Source: Linnemannia elongata
Lineage: Eukaryota > Mortierellomycota > Mortierellomycetes > Mortierellales > Mortierellaceae
Direction of reading: 5' to 3'
Length of the DNA: 64,000 bases
NCBI GenBank assembly: GCA_036320915.1
Contig: JAXBDG010000002.1
Span: forward strand, 1,426,001-1,490,000
A model generated the notes under the pieces. The model saw nothing but the letters and a program-made list of their open reading frames with translations. It was not told the DNA's origin and did no database searches. Numbering within the stretch: the first letter of the stretch is position 1; every line of letters begins with the position of its first letter. Positions 45,799 through 59,100 of this stretch are shown here, piece by piece. The position numbers were made by a program, and so were the translations under genes.

Positions 45799-48700
45799 CT
45801 ATGATGATGGTGGTTGTGCGAGCGAAGGGGATGAGGGTGTCTGGTCAATGTTGATTTCGTCAATCACGATCTCGTCTGGCGTAGTAGGGTCAGGCTGCAT
45901 ATCTGCTGTACCGTTCCCTCCCATAACGCCATCGTCGACTGGAATACGTTGAGATGTTGGTTGTGTTATTGCTGATGTGGTGGTGGTGGCAGGCGGTGTG
46001 GTCGGTCGTGGTGGTCGTCCCGTATGTATCGTCGACGATGAGGATGCAGAAATTGAGGCCGAGGCAGTGGCGTCCGCGCTTGAGGTACTAGAGGCAGTAA
46101 TACTGAGAGGCAAGTCCAACTGGAATCCCCGGATCACCAACTCACGGACTTTGCTCAGAAACGCCTTCGCATTAGTCTCATCCACAAAGATATGGTGACT
46201 AATCGATTTCAACAACTTGTCCAACCTCGTCATCGTAGTAGCCTCCCCCTTCCTCAGCGGCAACGAGAGGTCCACGCGATGCTCATACGTCCGATAATAC
46301 CGCACCAAATCCGACAGCTGCTGAAAGACCGAGACAGAAAGCTCGTTTGTCCGTGTGATCTCCCTGTCATATCCAAAGGGTAGTCGACAGTTCAGCCGCT
46401 CATCGACCTGCTCGGAGACGGATAAGAACTGGAACTTTGAGAGGAAGGATAAGTTACGAGGGTCAAAGGGCGAGACAATGACACCGACAAAGGGTTCGAC
46501 GTTGAGCTCGTGGCGACGGAACATTGTCTGGTGCTCAGACTGGTTCTCAATGTCGCGGATACTCGGATTTGGTTCAAAAGTAGGGTGGGAATGATACCAG
46601 CCCACAACTACGAAACCCTTGGATGAGAAAAAGAACCGCGCCTCGACATCTGATTCTGGATCCATCTCGCATTGTAGACCTGTGCTAATACTCCGACAAG
46701 GGAAGACTCCAAGGATGAACAAGATCTTCTCGTCCTCGTCGTAGAGACCGCCGAGTAGTCCAATTACCTCCGTCTCGGCCAAATGAGAATGAAAGTCCAT
46801 AATGAGCTACACCAAGGCAAAACGCAATACAAAGTTAGGGGCGTTCATTGTTTGTGGAAAAGTCAAGTTAACGTGTGGCAAGATAGCTTACCATGGCATC
46901 AGAGGAGACCTTAACTCGGAAGGGTGCCTGATTCTGTGCATTGTATTTCCGAAGGGGTACAAGTCGGAAGGGATCATACTGGTTTCCTCCCGACAGAGAT
47001 TCTCCTGCTCCATCCTCATCAATGTACGCCTCCATATCTCCGTCATCGTCTTCGACGCCATGGAAATAAGAACGGTTCGACTGTCGAATCAAATGTCCCG
47101 CCCGTAGATTCCTCGGGACCTTGTTGTTGACAGGATGAAGCTCAGACGCTGCGAAATATTTGGCGTTCTGTGCAGCGAGTCGCTCCTGATCCAGTTCTTC
47201 CTCCATCTCCTCCTTGGTCATCCCGTAGCGTTCGAAAAAGGCCTCGTCGTCGAGCTGGAAGATATCGGTGCTCTGGCGATCTGATCTTCGTGATGAGCCG
47301 GAGCGCTTCTCGTCCCTGGTGTTATGTACATTGTGCTCGATGACGTGACCCTCCAAATCGCTCTCATTCACCCTAAAACATTGTTAAAAATATCGTCAGA
47401 TATCACGGTTGTGCCAACACGTAAACAGTAACAAACAATGACATAGTGTATATGAACATACCATTCCCCGCGCTCGTTCCGAACTCTGCGCCGCCTGAGA
47501 GGAGGCGTCACCCACACAGAGTCCATATCATCCAGATCGTTAAAAATCGTAGGATTACTCCTCCGACGAGGAGCAGACGAAGAAGAAGACGACGACCAGC
47601 CCCGATCTTCAGATTGTCCGCGCTTCTTGGACGAATTGCTCCCTCCATTCCTGGGTCTCGCCAACGACGCTCCTGGAGAAGAGGCCGTCATCCCCACATT
47701 GATGACCCCGATCGACTCCAGCCATGAGTGCACTCTACCGATTGCATTCACATCGCCACAGTCCTTCAACGCTGAGCGCACACTTGTCTTTGTCAAGTAT
47801 GTCGACGGTGACTTCTCCCAGGCTTGGATGATCGTATTCCTGATTCGCTGGTACCTCTCGGGCGTCTTGCTGGCTTTGTTGCAAAAGAACTCGGAATGCA
47901 CGCGCGTTTCCTCCTCGGTGATGATGGTCTTGTCCAGGATCCGTGGGGTCACGTTAGGAGGAGTTGTTGGTAGCACCATTGCAGTCGAGTTCATCGTCAT
48001 GGCTGGGGTAATGGAGAGTTGTCCGTGAGAGTAGTGGGAATGCGGGATCGAGTTGCTTGAATTGCCACCTTGAGCTTGCGACGACGATGCCGAGTGTGAT
48101 TTCTGCTTGGGTACGCTCTTTTGGCCCTTGCGGGAAAGACTGAGGATACCGGCAGGTTGAGAGGGCTTCTTGTGTCCAGTCCCGAGTGACCCCTCCTCCT
48201 CTTCGTAATTATCATCATCGCTCTCCTGATTTGTATGCGTCCGCTTGAAATTGACCCGGTGACCCTGACCGTTGCGGAGACTGGAAGGCAAGACTATGCT
48301 TGCTGTCAAAGTAGAGTCAATTCCAACCAAGTTGACTGGAGGTGCAAGCCCTGTCGGAAGTGTTGTCGTGGAGCCGTGCAGGTACGATGATGTCTCCAAA
48401 AGCGGCGCCAGCCCTCGCTTCCTATCAGATCCATTGTCCTCTGAAGAGTGCATCTCGTCCTCATCGTATGAGTTGACATCCGGTTGAAGTTCGGCCACAT
48501 GCACAGCGCCAAAAGACACTGTCCGCCTCTCCTTGGGAGAGTTAACCATCTTGTCCATTGAGATATGGCTCAACGTTCCGCCCTTTTGGAGCTGTTGAAG
48601 ATGTTGCTGGTGCTGCTGCTGTAAATGAAACTGTGTGTCCTTCAGTAATGGCTTGAAGCTGCCCGCAGCTCCAATGCTGTTGATACTGCTGCCGCTGGTG

Positions 48701-50838
48701 TTGAATGTCGGGTTCGAGTAGAGGTCACTAGATGAGCCCAAGGTATCGGACAATGCAGGAGAAGTTGCTGAGACGCGCTTGCGTGCGCTCCCCGACTCGA
48801 CAACCTCATCTATATCATCGTCCTCCAAATCCCGATCCGATTGACTATCAAACTCGCTGGACAACCGAGATCGCGTGGACGAATTCGAAAAGGGTGAAAT
48901 CGACCGAGATTTGGCGTTGCGGGCATAGGGTTGGAGGCTCCTTGCCAGATTCAAGCGATTGGTTGTATCCTCGTCCGTGCTCTCAATATCGACATCGATG
49001 TCCTCGTCCTCGTCCATGCTGGAAATGCCAGTCCGTTGTGAAGTTAAGGTATAGGGAGATGACAGCGATGACGAAGAAAATAGCGGCCGTAATCCAGGAC
49101 TGGGAGTTCCTAAACCTATAGATCCTGAACGCGAGCCGCCTTTTGCTGACAGAGAAGGCGACTTTGTCACCGACCTAGCATCTTCGTCGTTGTCGGTATC
49201 GTAGCCACTCTAGCAATGTTTTTTGTACTGAATGTTAGATTGTATGTTGACAATGCTACATGCCCGAAACGCTATGTACAGACAAAATATTCCGACGTGT
49301 TCCGTAATTTGTTCCTTACCGTGGCACCGAATTCAGACCCAGTAAAATCATCATTCCCTGACTCGGACGTTATGCTCCTTGCGCGTTGGGCTCGCCCTCC
49401 ATGTCGATCGAAGTCGGCCTCAGACCTTCCGCTGGCTTCGATCCGTTTCACCCGTTTACTCCGTGATTGCCTCTTCCTGAAAACAGTGTGATCAGCCATG
49501 TCCTCATCCGCCGAGTTCGCCGCAGATGATCGCCTGTCCAATCCTTCACCGTCGCTAGTATTCGTCGAAACATCATGAGGTACCTATTTCATGTGTAGGC
49601 ATCTATTAGCAACTCCATCACCGTTGGTTGTCACCATGTAGAAAAGCAATGTCGACAAGCCTTACCCTATCAGATACAGACAAATGCCGTGCATGGTTCT
49701 TGACTTGCAGTGGGTTCCTCGTAGTTACCACAGCGGCGATCGCCTTCCAGTTTCCATATCCATGAAGACGCTATAGAACAGACAGGCGTTAGTCAAGGGT
49801 CGAGTAGTTTCACCATGATATCCAACTGCAATGAAACATCCTGAAATGAAGACTTACAATTCCCTCGCGGAGTCGGTCATCTTCTTCGCTGGTCCAGCGG
49901 GTGTTGTGCGAAGGAAGGTCCACGGACGAGATAGCGTTCAATCTAGCGTCTGAAATAATCATGAACTTAGTTTACAGCCCACAGAAAAAAGAGAAAAGCC
50001 CATGGTTGCTTGAACGGAAAAGCAGACTTGCCTTCACTTGCAGTCCTTTTGCTGTGTCCAGATCGCTCTGCTGAACTCTTGCGCTTCTTGGAGTCGTGGG
50101 TGCTGCTCTTTGACGCTGGTTTGGGTCCATTCCTGCTCCACGATGGGTCTGCTGACTCTCTTGAGTGCGATCTAGGGTTCCCCTTGGGGCGTGATGTTGC
50201 CGCCGCTTTCAATCCGCCGATAGAAGTCGGTTGTTTGCTACTTGTGCTGGAGAGCTTCTTGGGCGGTCTTCCAGAGTAGAACTCTTCCTCGGCCAACATG
50301 CTCTCGATCATCTGCCTAGACTTTTCATCCATGTCGCCCGCGTCGAATCCTGCTTGTGCGTGATACTAATCACATATGTGAAGAGAGCGTAAGTCGTGTG
50401 TCACAGGTCCACATTGCTGACGAAACAAAATATATGAACACAATGCTCTATCCTTACGTCTTGTGTGACCCAGTCTGGGATTTGAAAATCATCCGCCATT
50501 GACGACTCTGTCCTAAAGAGAAAGAGATCCGTAGTCAGTATCCACACTGAAGAACAAAGGAATCCTGGGATATCGCAGAAGTTTCCGTGATTTCCGGTCC
50601 TTGCCACTTACTCATTGCTAACAGCGCTCCTGATCGCAGCGCCAGAGCCAGACGGCATCGAGCTTCCATCGGTATCGTCCTTCTGCGACCGATCGCTACT
50701 ATCGACCCTTGGAATTGCTGATGTCTCGTTGATAAGCTGCTTTCCACTGGCAGTGTTGGCGCTACTGGTAGTTTTCAGCCGATCGTCGGGTTCGTCACCA
50801 TCGATGTCAATGTCGATATCTATATCCTCTTCTGCCAT
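45799..50838 (-). CDS. MYSM1: MYSM1-like histone H2A deubiquitinase (SANT-SWIRM-MPN+)
   Basis: Nine exons (minus): 50612-50838, 50458-50512, 50032-50365, 49858-49949, 49666-49770, 49320-49583, 47462-49209, 46892-47372, 45799-46806; 1437 aa (human MYSM1 828). A SANT domain spans residues about 206-270 ([40 protein letters not shown]), a SWIRM domain about 795-866 ([39 protein letters not shown]), and an MPN domain from about 1103 with a complete JAMM zinc site: Glu1115, His1174, His1176, Ser1184 and Asp1187 (GWYHSHP then SIRD). This order is that of MYSM1/2A-DUB, which removes ubiquitin from nucleosomal H2A. Long Ser/Asp-rich disordered inserts explain the extra length. The third intron uses a GC donor (AAG|GCAAGT). 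All metal ligands are intact, so activity is expected. The start is the first ATG before the acidic DID repeat. Confidence 0.93.
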
Positions 50839-53154
50839 TCTGTCGTCCACGCTGGCGCGGTTTCTTGAATGGGTCTAGAGTCTCTGTGAGTGATTTCCGA
50901 GTCGTATCCTTGTTAATGAATCCAGTTTTGATCGTGAGGGCGAGGTTTGAGCTGTGTGCGGATTTCTAGACCAAGGATAAATAGAGTTGAAAAATTGTCA
51001 GAAAAAAATATTGACCTTTAGAGGAACTCGGACAACGTCAGGGAAGAGGAAGCCCGTTGCCTGTATTTCTGTATTATGAAGCGTCAATCCTGATATCTAT
51101 CCAGGTACGATCTTTGTTGTTTCTCCATATGTCGCGTTGAAGGCAGGCTTGTTCATCGGCGCATACAGTCAGACACAAACACCAAAAGTCCCATGACATG
51201 TTTCAGTAGAATGGTGGTGGCGATCAAACCATCCAGCAACTTGCAGGGCGTCCTGTACGAGCCTGGCATCCAAAATTCCTGTTGTTGATCCTTGGTGGGA
51301 CTTACTATGGCGCTTCCTCAAGTAGACAGGTCAATGGAACACTGAAAGAAAGTGCTCACGTCTAGATCTCCATTTGATACTCTAGCAATGCGTTGCTGCT
51401 CAAGGGTGGCTCAATGCCAAAGATCACGTGATGAAAATCTAAATGCCCTCTCAACCAGATCAAAATCCTTGCCATTTTGGCTGGAAGAACTCTCACTCCT
51501 ATCCCTCAGTTCGTTCATTGAGAGGTGTGAGTGAGCTATCACTGACGAACGAGCCGAGCTAAGTTGAACCGTTGTGCAGGATAAACTGAATAATCATGCA
51601 AGACCATGCGAGTCGCTGAGAGGCAGAGCCGTTTACTAAGCAATGATATTTTTTGGTTACCCCTTCCATTGATCCTCAACAACCTTGGGTGTGTCGCTAA
51701 AAGAAAGCACCCCCTTATATTTTTCTGCATTGCACAGAGAACATATATGTGGTCATGAGAGGGCGGACCTAAAGCATGATATTTTTCTTCTCAGCTTGTG
51801 TCTTCGAAAGGTAGCTCTGAGAAAAACAGCAACAGCAAGAGGTGATCATCTTTGTTCCGCTTCCTCAACGAAAAACGACTTTCAGCAACCATAATTTTTT
51901 TGTATTCCGCTTGCCGTTAAAGGGATCCTCCATTCTCGACGTTCACTGCATGGAGCATTAGAAAATATAATGAGCAAGGGGGCGGTGCAGGGAAGAAAAG
52001 CTACTAGGAGTTAGGTCAGATGGACATGTCAAGAAAAGGGTATAAAGAATGGTGTATGAGCCCCAAGTCACAAAAGCAATGGTCGTTTAAGCATGGATTA
52101 CACAAATAGTATTGCGCTAGTGCTATGGTTTTTAACGCAATGTTGACGAGTACTCATTCTTGAAGGTCCGCGGAATCCCAGGTAGGCCTAACTAAACCTT
52201 TTAGAGTTACTTTTTTAGGGCCCATCGGGGCTGAGGGTAAGAAGCCCAGACCCGTTGGAGACGTGGCAGTGGCAGTGGAAAAAATAGCCGCGATATGCCC
52301 TGTCTTGGTTTTAAAAGAAGTGAGAGTATGATGCTCTCATGTAGATTATTGTTTGTACTCCTTAGTGTTGCGTTGTGTTGACAAACAAAATAAATTTTGT
52401 TTTCTTTGGCTTCATCTCAAGATGCCCGGCAGAGAGAGCAATTGAAATAAAGAATGAGAGCAAGAAAACGCAGGGGGTGCCAAAAGGAAAAACTACAACC
52501 AAGCAGAACTGCACAAGGGTGAGAGGTTGGGCACTTGAACAAAGGGGACCGAGCGAAGTCAACAAGGCCCAAAACAAACTGTCAACAAACAGCAACGACA
52601 AAAAAAAGCCGCATTGGACGCTCACTCGTCTTGACGAAGCGATTGCTTGCATGGCTGGCCCAGTCTTTGCTGCCCTTCTAAACCTTTTTGCCCTTGGTCG
52701 TCGTTGTCGCTTTTCTTTCCTTTCCTTTTCTTCTCTTTCTCCCCTCTTCTTCGCCCTCACACTTACCCTTGCCTTCCTCTCCGCCCCTTCCTTTGCTTTT
52801 GCGGAACTTGACTCTTGTGAACACAAGTAGATAGCTTTGCTCGATGACCAAAGCAGCACTCTGATTCCTTCCTCCACTTCCTCCTCCTTCTCCTCTTTTT
52901 CACCCTCCTTCATCAGCATCCCTCGCCTCCACCCATTTGCGTCTCTTATTTTCTTTATTCATCTCCTTTGCATCTTCATCTCTTTTAATCTTTTTAACTT
53001 TTCCCTGTGATCTCAGCCTTTCTGAGACCTGACCTCTCAGAGGGCGTGCCTGAGTCTTATTTCATTCTCCATTTCACTCCATCCATTCGACCGTTACAAA
53101 AATCATCCCTATCTTTTATCATCCTTGTAATCCTAACGGCTTAAATACCATTCC
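50839..53154. other. 2.3-kb intergenic region between the MYSM1-like and TRP-like genes
   Basis: The longest gene-free stretch in the window, upstream of two divergent genes. Small ORFs here have no family resemblance. 52680-53000 is CT-rich on the plus strand and leads into the TRP-like gene, so the ORF at 52375-52830 is best taken as leader sequence. No tRNA, rRNA or repeat identified. Confidence 0.5.
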
Positions 53155-56100
53155 ATGTTCTGGAAGAAGCCGCGCGCCAGCGACTCTACCTTGCAGCTCC
53201 AGGACATGACTGAAAGTCCACCCTTCCACCCTTTCCTCACCTCAACTTCCTCCCCCCAGTCAAATCACACCACCATGGCTACAAACTTGGCAGAGATCGA
53301 CCCCACACCCAGTAGTCCTCCAAAATCCTCTTCCTCCAAAAAATCGACTCTTGTCCCACCCGCCGCAGCCTCACCCATCGACCCATGCAGCCTTGGTAAA
53401 TAATCCGATCGGGTGGTAGATTCTCGACACTTCGCCCATACACAACGCCATGTGGTCCTCTTTTTTTGTCATTTTGTTTATATGAACTCCCACGGCCGGA
53501 GGCGTAAAAGTTTGATGTTATGGATTTTTTTTGGCTGACATCCCTTTTCTTGCGATTGATTTTATCGATGTAGCTCAGCGCCGTTACTTCATAGGAGCCG
53601 ATGCTGTGTTGAGCAGAGCCAAGACACTGTCCATTGCTGGAAAAACAGAGTATGTCTACTTTTGATATGATACTTGCTACAACAAAAATGAGATGGTCAG
53701 GGCGAAGGCAAACTCTTCAACTAACTACGTTTGCCCCCCTTCCTCACGTGCATCCATAGAGGTCCACGCTTCCAACCCCAGTAAGTAGCCGATCACTCAC
53801 CGCATTTATAGGACATTTGTAGGCATTGTCTGATGTCCTTCATACCTGCTCACCTTCTTTTCTCTTCGACGTCTCTACTTCTTCAAAGGCCTGGCATGTG
53901 TGCCCATCTCCCAGAAAAGACAGCTACCTTCAAGGTATGATGCCTGAACAAAAGACCAACCAGAGCAACGCTTACTTTTCACATCTGCAAGACTTCCACT
54001 GACATGCAGTTTCTATTTTGAACACTATTTTCTTCATTCGACAGTTCTTCGGCAGCTTCAAGAACTACAGTACAGGACACTACACCATCCATTGGCGTGT
54101 AAAGGCGTTGTCGGACTTTTACGTCCCGAACGGCCTTCACTTTGTGGTCAAAATCTCGTATGATGTAAGTTGCTTCCCGTCCCGTTATAAGTACTATTTC
54201 GACCGCCGCTTGTAAATCCTTAGCCCAACTTTTAACCCTCGTGGAATGAATTTTTTTAATCCTTTAGACTGAACCGGATATCAGTGGTACCCTGGATGTG
54301 ATCTTACCGCCGCACAAACTGAACACTTTAGGTATGTTCAGCTTCATACCTTGCTGTCGAGTTGTAACTACATCAAAACTGGTAAAACTAAGACACACTC
54401 TCTCTTTATCTCTACCGAGACTAGGTCGGGATCAATGGCACAACTTGACGCTTGAGGAAAAGGTAGTTATCCAGCCTCATGAAGGATGGGCCAACATCCA
54501 GGTCATTCTTCACAGCAACGAAAATGAGAACCGCGATGAGTACTCTGGATTCCTTGTCGAGCATGTAGAGATCAGACCAGTCGGCCTCAGGACAGAAAAC
54601 CAACGTAGGATTGCATACCTTTACTGCTTGTCGTTTTCCAAATGGGCGAATATCCACAATTATTTGTTGGGGAGAGTGCTCATTGTTAACTAAACAGACC
54701 ACGCGACATTCTCTATTGTATCATTTTCAAAATAGCTGGTGTACGCAACATGGTGGTGCAGAGGGCGAGCATACCGGTCATGGTGCTTGATACCACAAGG
54801 GCCTATCCAAAATCAGAGGACTTTTCGTACTTTCCTACGGATGCGCCCATCACACGAATTGCGATCTCGAAAAAGAGCCGCTTCATGGTATCACTGGGGC
54901 TTTCCAAGGACGACCTCTTCATCACCGCCTGGGATATGTCGTTTATCAAGAACCCCTCCAACCCTTACAGGAACATTGCGGCACTATATAAGGGCACTGC
55001 TACTGCAAGGATCCATCACCCCGGTGTCGGAGATCTTGCCATCGGTCTTGCTATCTCTGCATATGGTGACCAAATCGCAGTCTTCCAAGAGCCCAAGGTC
55101 GGACAATGGCTGGAGGGTTCAGAGGCACCAAAACCTGACTTCAAGTTTAGACTGTTCAACAACCCTATGGTGCCTCAGGTCTCCGTTACCGTGAACATGG
55201 ACACACCCTTTACACCCAATGTCGACGAAAAGGCGCAGGAAGCCGCTGCAGACCAGACGTCTGGCAGGCAACGACACACGAGCACAACATCTATCAGCTC
55301 AGCTGGATCACCAACAGCGGTTAGTCTTTTGCTGGAGGAGGTTAGGTGGGAGCACGAGATCTTGCAGTCACTGGTCGGCTTTGGAGAGTTCGTCCCTGGT
55401 ACCAAGAAGAATGAGTGGGAGAGCAACGACCTTGGAACTCTGACGAGCAGTATTGATGACACTGAGGAGTCAGGAAAGGATGGCAAGGACGGCAAGGACG
55501 GCAAGAATGAACTTACTCAACCCAACGGCTTGTTCGTCACCTGTAACGGCATCTACATCGACGTGTACGAGATCTCACAAGAGAGACGTTGGAAGCGCCT
55601 TCACACCATTACCATCACCGACCTTATCCCAACCCTCTCACGCCGCATCACCTGCAAGATGATGATGGATTCGATTAGCAGCAACAACTTTATGTGGCTA
55701 GAGGACGGCGGGCGTAGTTGCACAATCTGGGACTTGCGGACAGGATCCAACATTGCCCACATTTCAAGTCTTGACAACGCGCTGTTCAAAGGACCGACTT
55801 TCCGCGGTCACAGCAAGATGGCGATCTCGCCCCATGAGTCCATTGTTGCTCTGGCCAGTGTGGACGGAAGCTTGACAACCTACTTTGCCAATACAGGAAT
55901 GGCGATTGACGACAGAAAGTTTCCGGGCTACAAGATCGAGTATGTCGGATTCAGTGCACAGGACGATAAGCTGATTGTGATTCTGCGCGACAGCGTCACT
56001 TTTGAGCTCATCGGCAAGCAGCTGGACACCCTTCAGCTCAAGTCGGAGACCATCATCAATCAGACTCCCATCCCGACCATCGGATCCACACTGCAGGCCT

Positions 56101-59100
56101 ACTTCAACATGAAAGGATACTTCAACCGCGGGCTCGTCATCGAGGCAGACGGTAACAAAATCAATTGCTATGTCTCCAACCAGCCAGCCAGCTCCAAGGT
56201 CAACAAAATGAGCGACACGGTCCTCCAATCTCATCCCGCTGATGTCCTGTACGAGTCTCAGTACGACGACCATATCCAGTACCGTTTGCAGACAGCCTTC
56301 CACAGGGAGCTTTTACCTGAGGGCGATGGAGTCTTCTACTGGGTCCATCGTGTTGAAGTCATTCGGGAGGACTTGAAGGAGAGGACACAGCGACTTATCT
56401 TTTCGTTCATTCCTGAACCCTGGATGCGCGCCACAACCGCCGAGGTTTCTCACCCCGAGAACTTGCTCACTGCGTTCTTTGTTCCTTGCGGAACGCGTTT
56501 TGCAGTCAATGGCACCCAGACCCTTCAAATTTGGAACCTACCCACTCACGAGAACTCCAAGTGCAGTCTTCAATACATTTGGAGTCAACCCAGAGGCGAC
56601 GAGGATCTCGCACCCGGAGGTACTGCCTATCAATCAGGACGAGTTCGGGACTATTACCTGGAAACCATGGACGCGACCATCTTCTTGGACAGAGTCACTG
56701 GAAACACCGTAGCCGAGATCAAGGTCAACGACAAGTCCAAGAAGAGAGTCATCTCGATCCCTGGACCGGGAACCATCGGCGCTCACTTTGCCATCCTTTA
56801 CTGCTTTCGCAGTATTCACCTTCTCGCCGCCGCTTATGGCTACTCCTCTCGGGAGAGCAAGAAGGCTTCCAGGGACGCTCAGCAGTCGTTCACTTTTGAG
56901 GACCATGCCGAAGCCATTCTTCGATTTACGCGTGAACATATCAACCGCATGATGTCCATCGGAGTCTATCTCGCAGGCAAAAGCGGAAACGGTGGCAACG
57001 GCGGCAACTTCCAGGCTAACAAGCAGCGCAATCGCCCTCCGAGGAACGAGAAGCCCAGCGTCTCAAATGATACTGCCGTTGTGCTTCTGCCTGGTGCCGT
57101 TGGTCTCGGTGCTATCGCCGAAGCGGGCCCTGCAGTCGCTCCTGGACCAAGAGTAGTAGGCGAAGCGGTGACCATTCACGGAAACTCCAACCGCCGCCAG
57201 GCTGAGAGTTTCGACGACCGACCAGCTCCTCTCCACATTCAGGAAACCATCAGTGCCCGCGACTTTGGCCCAACAAAAGACTTTATCCAGACAAGAGACT
57301 TTGTGCAAGCCAGAGGATTTGACTTTACTCCCAAACCCCCCAAGAAACTAACCCCCAACCACCCTCAGGTCATCACAGTCCTCACCCTCCTTCTGGATCA
57401 AAAGTACCTTCAAAAAACAAACCATCACTTTGTTCAGGGTTTGCTGAATACTGGCAACGGCGATTGGATTCCTCGCGACAACTCAGCCCTCAACCCTATC
57501 CGACGTGCCATCGAGTCCAGAAATGCGGCCTTGGTAGAAGCATTCATTGACTATTGTATTCTGAACGCCAAGAAGTACCATCCAGCCTACCTCATGCCCG
57601 CCGTCCAGTGTCTAAATGAGCTCTCTGAGAGGTATCCCGCCATCCTGGCAGACATGTTCCGCAAGGCTTCCTACGTCCCGGCCCACAACCACGCCTACGT
57701 CTCGTCCCATGCCCTGGTCGCAAACGCCCAGTACACAGAGTGGTTCAAGTTCAAGATGATGTTCTGGAACTTCTTTACAGGAAAATCTTGGGAAAAATCC
57801 AACAACATCAACGACTACGACAAGCCCGTCTTCTCTCTGAGGTCTCAGCTTCCTTTCCGCTCAACCAGTTTCCTGAACGTCCTCAACATCGAGACCTCCC
57901 TTCGAGAGAAGCGCCAGGCAAAGTTCCCTCCCAAACGAGAAACCACCGAGGAAGAGACCAAGAAGAGATCCAACAAGGACTACAAGATCTACGTCACGCC
58001 GTTCCCCAAGCTGTCTATGTATGGTCCTTACAAGCCCTGGTACAAGGGCTTGGACACGGCTCAATCCGCTTTCACAGACATTGCTGGAGAGGACTATTTC
58101 GACAGTCCCGCCATGGTTGCCACCCTGGAGTTCAAATGGTAAAAGCACCACTCAACCGGACCATGTTTCTGCTCCACGACATGATAGCACTCAGAGGAAC
58201 TGACTCTTCCTCTCTTCATTATTTCATCCGCGCATTTTAGGCACAAGTTTGGGTTCAGATACTGGTTTGTTCGGTTCCTGATCGTTTTCATCTTCTTCCT
58301 CATGATTGTCATCATCACGGCACAACAAATCGCGTACTCGACGAAGGGGGGCGGCCCGGAAGATATTGTCAACCGCTATATGGACAGTTGGCGGCCCTTT
58401 ATCATGGTGGCAATCGCGTTTGGAGCTGGCCTATGCGGATACGAGGCTATGCAGTTCATCTATGCACCCAGGAAGTACATCAAGTAAGTCTCCCTTGTAG
58501 GTGTGGACAGGCAACTCCTACTTCCCAAGGAAGGCTCATCATGGCTAACAATATCTGTTTGTAACTCTGACTAGGTCGCCTTACAACTACCTGGATCTGA
58601 CGGCATATGCAATGGCCATTATTGGTTGTATTCTCCTTGTGAACGCTGACGTTGGCACGATCGATGAGGTGCAGGGAAAAGACATTGGACCCCACCAGAT
58701 CTGGGTGATGAGTTTTGGCATCCTGTTCCTGTACTTCAATATTGTAAGTGTTTCTTTGCATTTATATATACAAAATCCTCGGCAACCGTCCCTATTTACA
58801 ACCTACTGACCACACTATCCTTTATTTTCATCCTTTACAGCTGTTCGAACTGCGTGTTGTCCGACAATTGGGAATCGTGGTCAACATTATCCTAAACATC
58901 ACCCGAACTATCGTCTGGTTCTTCTTAATTTTCGCCCTGATCCTCGTCAGTTTCACACACGCCTTGATGCACTTGCTACATACCGGACATAAACAAAATG
59001 ATTACCCAGAGAATGCCTTTGCCGCTTTGTCTGCTACCTACTTCTTCTTGGTAAGTCATTATTGTATCCCTGGTCCATTCACGTCAAATTTGATCCTCAA

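Noticed and set aside
52375..52830. 151-codon plus-strand ORF upstream of the TRP-like gene
   Set aside because: CT-rich leader-like DNA, no domain, Ser/Phe/Leu bias; probably 5' UTR.
54605..54693. Alternative C-terminus (RRIAYLYC...) ending the first TRP-like ORF
   Set aside because: Read-through of an intron; the spliced frame continues into the long downstream ORF.
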